This document shows, in pieces, positions 58,695 through 64,000 of a stretch of 64,000 nucleotides of DNA (positions are counted from its first letter, which is position 1; each line of letters starts with the position of its first letter). Position numbers and translations under genes: made by a program. This stretch comes from Pseudomonadota bacterium (GTDB taxonomy: Bacteria > Pseudomonadota > Gammaproteobacteria > Steroidobacterales > Steroidobacteraceae): assembly GCA_016704655.1 (NCBI GenBank), contig JADIZR010000002.1, forward strand, positions 331,497 to 395,496, in the 5' to 3' direction. The notes below the pieces were generated by a model, which saw only the letters and a program-made list of their open reading frames with translations, searched no databases and was not told where the DNA came from.

Positions 58695-59908
58695 CTACGC
58701 CTTCAGGCTGGCGAACAATATCTCGTATTCTCCTGCAAGCGCGCGACGGTCAAAATTCTGTGCGACATAACGCCGCCCCGACGCGCCCATCTCACGGCCT
58801 CGATTTCGATCGTCCGCAAGCGAAGCAACTGTATCGGCCAGTTGCTCCGCATTCTCGGGCTCTATGCAGAGCCCTGCTCCGCTCGCCTCGACAAGGCGCT
58901 GGCTCTCCCCACGAACCCCCAGGACGATTGGCTTGGCCATGCCCATCGCCTCAAACACTTTCGATGGCAACACCGATTCGAAAAGGGGCTGGTTTCTCAA
59001 CAGCACCAGGCTGACATCCGTGAGGGCCCACACCTGCGGCATCTGGTCCTTAGGTAGCTGACCCAGCATGAGCACGTTGTCGAGTCCCAACTGCGTCTTT
59101 CGGGCCAGCAGTCGCTCCTGCTCCGCCCCGTCCCCCACCATGACAAAGACGATGTCTTTGCGGTGCCTCAGTCGTTCAGCGGCGCGCAAGACCACATCGA
59201 GGCCATGCGCCATCCCATGCGTCCCAACGTACGCAGCCACGAAACGACCGTCTACGCCGATCTTCCGAGCCAGCACACCACCATCCACGCCCGGTTGAAA
59301 AAACTCCAGGTCCACCCCGTTCTTGATCACCACGATCTTCGCCGGGTCGCCACACTTCGCCGCGATACGCTCGACGAACGAGTCCGTGACGCTGACGATG
59401 CGATCCGCCTTGCGGTACGCGAACCCCTCGAGCCACTCCAGAAAGCGAGTAGCACGACTGGGTTTCATGGCGCCGACCGTCACGATTGACTCCGGCCATA
59501 GATCGCGAATTTCCAGTATCCAAGGTGCCCGCTTGAGCCGACTTACAAAGTACCCGGCGAGGCCGCAGAAGAACTGGGGTGATATGGAGATCACGACATC
59601 CGTACGCGACAGAAAGGGCGAGCGAATGATCGCCATCACCATAGGAGAAATAGTTGGCCGACCGCCAGACGACTCCTCGATTGGCCGCGAGCAATGTCCA
59701 TCCGTTGCACGCACACCCCAATCGTTTCGGCCTGCCACAGTCGATTGCGATAACCCAGGTAGACCTTGCCGGCGGGATGATTTGGCGCGCAGGTCAACAC
59801 CGATACCTCGTGACCGTGTTCCACCCACACGCGACAGTGCTCATACGTCCGACTGGCTGGCGCGTTGACCTCCGGCGGGAAGTAATGCGTTAGGAACAGA
59901 ACCTTCAT
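58695..59908 (-). pseudogene. WbuB-like group 4 glycosyltransferase, one frameshift
   Basis: MKVLFLTHYFPPEVNAPASR opens a GT-B glycosyltransferase at 59908. The frame shifts near 59655, and the rest follows intact: ISPQFFCGLAGYFVSRLKRA, LEIRDLWPESI, IKNGVDLEFFQP, YVGTHGMAHGLDVVL, VMVGDGAEQERLL and PSKVFEAMGMAKPIVL. These are the donor-binding elements of the GT4 family as in WbuB/WcaI-like enzymes. The ATG overlaps the heparinase-like stop as ATGA. It probably adds a sugar to the exopolysaccharide repeat. Confidence 0.85.
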
Positions 59909-61599
59909 GCGTCATCCTTGGGCATCCGCTCCAGTACGTAGCCACATTCTATTGGCAGGCTCCCCGTCCATCTCGATGACCAACACCTTGTTTTGAATGC
60001 GATTACCAAACTCGGGACAGTACCAACCGTCAACCAGACGAACACTGCCCCATATGGCGAAAACCTCAGTGAAAGTTCGTCTGAACAGAAGATTCGCCAC
60101 GCGTTGCCCGACAGCGGCTTAACCTCACAACTCGGATGGAAGTGCACGAAGCTCTGAACCCTGTGTTCTCTACGCCCGGTGAGACGATCGCGAATCTCCC
60201 AGCGACCCGTCTGTTGAATGAAAACTCCCGCTCATGACGGACCCGCCCCCGAATCCTGTGATATCCGTCGTGTGAACCCTGGAATCGAAGCTCGCCGTTG
60301 CTCCATTCACTGAGTTCCGCGAAGAGTGGTCGAGCGCGGCGCGCGACGCGAAAGCCCCATATCTCCGACTGCTCCACACCGTCGACCATCACGGTATTGT
60401 GCGCACCCGTCGATCGATCGTAAGCGCGCTGCGGTCCCACGTCATAATCGTGGACTCCGCTATCAACGACGACTCGTTGCCCGTCTACGCAAAGTTCGAA
60501 GCTCAATGTGTCGCAGTGTGCATGGCCCGGCTGATAATCCGGGCCGATCGGTCCGCAATCAAGATCAGACTGTCGCCAAAATGCCTGTAACCGAAATAGC
60601 CTGACTCCGGCAGACATACCCGCCTCGGTTCATTCTGATTGGCGCACGTTTTGCCCGCGCCCACTCCGACCGACGCGAGCACCGTTTCGGCATAGCAAAG
60701 CAAATTGTTCGTCGGCGCCGAAATGCCGTAGGCGGCATCGTTGAATAAGAAACTCATCATTCCCGCCGCGGATTGCCATAAGGAAATCCGTGGCCCGCCA
60801 AGCTGCGGCGACAATTCGTTCCAAGTCTTGTGCCGGCACTTGACCACGTCGTGCGGCAAGTACGTTGACGACATCCAGATAGTCCTCAAGGACGATGCAG
60901 TGATACATTGGACTGCGCTCAAAATGCCCCGTCCGACAGGATCTGCTCATCGGTCTCGGCACACAGAATATCGATGCCGCACTTCAACCAATTGGTCGCG
61001 GCAATCCCGTCAAACGCAACCCCACCGAATACAAGTGCCTCGCATTCTTCAACAGATGATTAGCGAGCAAGTGGTGTTCGATGTCGCCACGAAGCCTGGC
61101 CAGTTGGATTAGCAGACTGTCGAGCCACGACCGTAGCGCCGCCCCAGGCGGCAGATTCGTCAGGAACTTGAGCCAATTGACGACCCTCAACGACAAAGGG
61201 TACGGCTCCCAACCGTCACCCTGTCCTGGCACAACGCACATCGTCAATCGTCGATCAGTGCTGCCTTATCTGCGAGCGAATACGATGGCCAATGCAGGTA
61301 GTCGAAATAGTGAAGGTTGTAACGCCACAGCTTCGGCATGTCAGCAGCGAACCAGTCGGGCGATTGCGGACTGAATGCTCGCGGCTGATTCAGAAACGTG
61401 AGATTGCCGGATGAAGCGACTGGGACTGTAGGGGAAGCAAGAACGGGCACAGTGGTTTGGAGGCCGCTGAAGCCAGCGAATTCTGTACCGTGTGCCGGTG
61501 CGCGTCTCGGAATGAGACGCCGCGAAAGCAACGCGCAGCGACCTGACTCGCCCTGAGGTGTCGCAGCGTACGTGCATACAACAACGTCTGTCGCAACAT
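59905..61599 (-). pseudogene. Heparinase II/III-like protein, several frameshifts
   Basis: Pieces in changing frames give, in order, LLYARTLRHLRASQ (near 61590), KLWRYNLHYFDYLHW (near 61310), GWEPYPLSLRVVNWLKFL (near 61200), LANHLLKNARHL (near 61050), SPMYHCIVLEDYLDVVNVLA (near 60900) and GPDYQPGHAHCDTLSFEL with RSTGAHNTVMVDGVEQSE (near 60400-60530). These are successive motifs of heparinase II/III-family polysaccharide lyases common in exosortase polysaccharide loci. At least five single-base shifts are needed. ATG 61599 (or GTG 61602) is the likely start. Confidence 0.8.
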
Positions 61600-61624
61600 C
61601 ACCGCTGGCTCTGCGTGATTCCAG

Positions 61625-63545
61625 TCACGTTGTCAAGCACCTTGCCCGGTGATCGACGAACGTCTGCATCCAGATCTCCAGCGTGAGCAACGCGTAAATC
61701 AAGTACGCATGGTCCGCTCGTCCAGCTTCGTTATCTGCGATTATCCGAGCCACCGCATGCGGATCGAACAATCCACGCCGACGCAGCGTATCAGCCCCAG
61801 CAACGCCTGAACTAGTGGGCGCAAGTCCTTTCGAATCCAACGTCGTAGGGGGACTCCAAAGCCTGTCTTGGGGCGATATATGACGTCTGCCGGCAGAAGC
61901 GACTCCATCGCCCTCTTCAAAACATACTTTGTCGTTGACCCGTGCAGCTTAAAGCCCTCCGGGATGCGCGCTGCCAAACGCATGACTTCCACGTCCATGA
62001 ACGGCACGCGAACCTCCAGCGACGCTGCCATGCTCGCCTTGTCGGTGTAGAGAAAGTTGTGGGCTGCCAAGAACGTGTTTATCAGCAAGTGCAGTGGAAA
62101 TTCAGATCACCACGGCCTTTGAACAATTGTTCGTAGTGACCGAAGCCAGCACGCTTGGCACGTTCCGATTCGCCGACAGCGAGTTCACCAAGTAACGTGC
62201 GTCGTTCCTCCGGACTCGACCAATCGACCATCGCCAGGTGCCTGGAGGTTCGGTCCGGTGCCGAGAGTCCACGGGCGAGCTTGCCGAGGCGACGCGACAT
62301 TCGGTGCTGGCTGCCGAGAATCGGAGCAAATAGTGCGGTGGCAGTACGGCATACCGTGCCTAGTGCCGGAGCCAGCGCACCCAACTGGCCAGCCAACTTG
62401 AAGGCACGGTGACTTCGATACCCAAAGAACATCTCGTCGCCGCCGGTGCCGGAAAGGAGTACGGTCGTTCCGTCTTCGCGGGCCAGCTTTGAAATCAAGT
62501 ACGTCGGAAACACAGCTGGGTCCGCGTCTGGCTCGTCCAGGTGGTACACCATTCGCGGCAAGAGCTGTGTGACGTCGGGTTCCACGTCCACGGTCTTCAA
62601 CTCACGCCGAGAGCGTCTGCTACACGCAGGGCGTAAGGATAGTCGTCAGCGCCCTGCTCAGTTGCGATGTCACCAGCCTTTGATCGGGTGGTGTATGCGC
62701 GAATCGGCCGGTCGGGAATACTTGCCGCATGCTTGCCACAAGGCTGGACGAGTCGAGACCGCCGGACAGGAACGCGCCGAGCGGCACGTCCGCCACCAAC
62801 TGCCTCCGGGTCGCGCCGAGTACCGTCGACTTCACCTCATCCACCCACCGCGCCTCGGTCCGTCCATGCTCCGGTTCATACGACAGTTCGAACCAGGGCT
62901 TGACGGTTACTCGACCCTGCTCCCAGAGCAGGTAGTGGCCCGGCTCCAACTTCAGAACACCACTCACCAGCGTCTCTTCACCTGGCACCCAGAGAAAAGT
63001 CAGGTAGTTCGCGAGCGCTCCCATATTGAGTGAATTCGAAATGGCGGGTACCGATAGCAGTGCCTTAATTTCGAGGCGAAGTAAATTGTCTGCCCCTGCA
63101 CGACGTAAAATAGCGGTTTGACTCCCGCGTGATCTCTCGCTAGCAGCAACCTTCGTCTTGGGCGGTCCCCACAGCGCAAAGGCATACATCCCGTTCAAGT
63201 GATTGAACACATCTAGACCGCGCTCCTGATACATGCGCAGAACGACTTCTGTGTCCGTGCGACTACGGAACGGGATTCCTGGGTCTCGAGTCGGCGGCGA
63301 TGGTCTTGAAAGTTATGGACCTCTCCGTTATAGGCGATGCACAAATCGCCGTCATCAATCGACATTGGTTGGTGGCCGGCACTAGATAGATCGATGATGG
63401 ACAAACGGCGATGCGCGAGTCCGACCCCTTCCGCCGAATCCCACCAGACTCCGCAGTCGTCTGGACCGCGGTGAATCATCGAGTCGGCCATTCGGCGCAA
63501 AATGTCCGGTTGGTCTAGTCCGGCATATCCAGCAATTCCGCACAT
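61625..63545 (-). pseudogene. Asparagine-synthetase-type amidotransferase, several frameshifts
   Basis: MCGIAGYAGLDQPDILRRMA at 63545 is the glutaminase N-terminus with catalytic Cys2, followed by HRGPDDCG and LAHRRLSIIDLS. Further parts lie in other frames: YNGEVHNFQD, LNGMYAFALWG, GAFLSGGLDSSSLVASMRQV (the ATP pyrophosphatase SGGLDSS loop), LLSGTGGDEMFFGYRSHRAF, and ASLEVRVPFMDVEVMRLAAR at the C-terminal part. At least four shifts are needed. Such asnB-like enzymes (about 630 residues) are usual in exosortase/PEP-CTERM polysaccharide loci and are thought to amidate a sugar acid. That fits the uronate-forming dehydrogenase nearby. Confidence 0.85.
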
Positions 63546-63714
63546 TTAGCGGTGTCGCCCGCCGACAGAAGGATCGAGTCCCGCAACTCGGCTTGCCTTA
63601 CAGTGTGCGTGTACTCGACGGACAAGATAATAGTCGGACACTGCGCCTGTACACAGGCGAGTCCAGTAAGCCGATAGTGGCCCCGATAGTGCCAATCACT
63701 TTCTCATATCACTG

Positions 63715-64000
63715 CTACCTCTGCCCCATGCGCCGCATCGTTGGGTTACCGGCTGGAACAGTCGTGCCCTCGGCGACTACCGCTTCTACGGCATTCCGCG
63801 AGTCGATGACTAATTCAAAGGCTCGGTTGGAACAAGAACAACGCGACGCATATGCCTATCGAGCCCAAGGTGCTACGTCTGCCATACAGAATCGCCCAAA
63901 GCGACGTTCCTGCGTAGCGGGCGCAGAAAGCGAACCGGCGATAATGCTCAATGTCGACGCCTTTATCTTCTACGTTTCCAGCTCCGATAACAGAATCTCC
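63715..64000 (-). pseudogene. Hexapeptide acyltransferase-like fragment, cut by window end
   Basis: Reading leftward from the window end, one frame gives GDSVIGAGNVEDKGVDIEH, and another, nearer the stop (63715-63717), gives AVVAEGTTVPAGNPTMRR. The two resemble the repeats and the usual ending (GNPA-x-x-x-R) of left-handed beta-helix acetyltransferases. The frames do not join, so at least one shift lies between. Such enzymes occur in polysaccharide loci. The 170 bases between this stop and asnB (63546-63714) contain nothing I can name. Confidence 0.4.

Noticed and set aside
60066..60617. Independent small protein
   Set aside because: It is the C-terminal domain of the frameshifted heparinase-like gene. 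Motifs on both sides belong to the same family in the correct order.

Overview
The window is about two-thirds G+C and densely coded. Its core genes (kdpFABCDE, hemE-pyrF, dgt-aroB-aroK-pilQPONM, mrcA, gltA, rpmE, hemW-rdgB-rph, yicC) and a VPLPA-CTERM/exosortase polysaccharide locus point to a gammaproteobacterium, perhaps near Xanthomonadales, Nevskiales or Steroidobacterales. This placement rests on gene content only.

Layout. 1-2.8 kb: end of an acyl-CoA synthetase gene, a Phd/VapC toxin-antitoxin pair and yaeQ. 2.8-10.9 kb: complete kdp potassium-uptake operon on the minus strand, including kdpF (30 codons) and an extra 30-codon frame overlapping it. 10.9-14.5 kb: a TSUP permease, a DUF885-like metallopeptidase, a GIY-YIG protein and inorganic pyrophosphatase. 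14.5-24.5 kb: long minus-strand housekeeping block (hemE, pyrF, dgt, aroB, aroK, pilQPONM), with a heptamer repeat array at its downstream edge. 24.8-28.1 kb: divergent mrcA and a nucleotidyltransferase-like gene. 28.1-31.0 kb: four copies of a paired-hairpin repeat around a host-attachment-type gene and a RES/Xre toxin-antitoxin pair. 31.0-40 kb: gltA, an M48 lipoprotein protease, rpmE, a DnaA-box cluster, hemW-rdgB-rph, a second repeat array, a PP2C phosphatase and yicC. 39.3-46.4 kb: accessory zone with a truncated DUF4143 ATPase, insertion-sequence-like debris, BrnTA, Fic and HipAB. 42.7-64 kb: VPLPA-CTERM cargo genes plus polysaccharide genes (outer-membrane protein, export protein, TPR lipoprotein, nucleotide-sugar dehydrogenase, WecA-like transferase, XrtD-type exosortase with fused EpsI domain, glycosyltransferase, heparinase-like protein, asparagine synthetase, acyltransferase remnant).

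How it fits together. The right third looks like one envelope system. Secreted proteins carry a C-terminal VPLPA-type sorting signal and would be processed by the exosortase, while the neighbouring genes make and export an exopolysaccharide. Many reading frames here are broken by single-base shifts: three of the four cargo genes, and nearly every gene from 55.4 kb to the right end. The genes left of 39 kb are intact. Falling base accuracy towards a contig end is the simplest explanation, but the paired shifts in the cargo genes deserve a check.

The least conventional signals are the four paired-hairpin elements (constant 31-bp stems, constant 18-nt loop, different stem sequences that remain self-complementary), the two mirror-image AGTGA-type microrepeat arrays between operon genes, and the DnaA-box cluster between rpmE and hemW.
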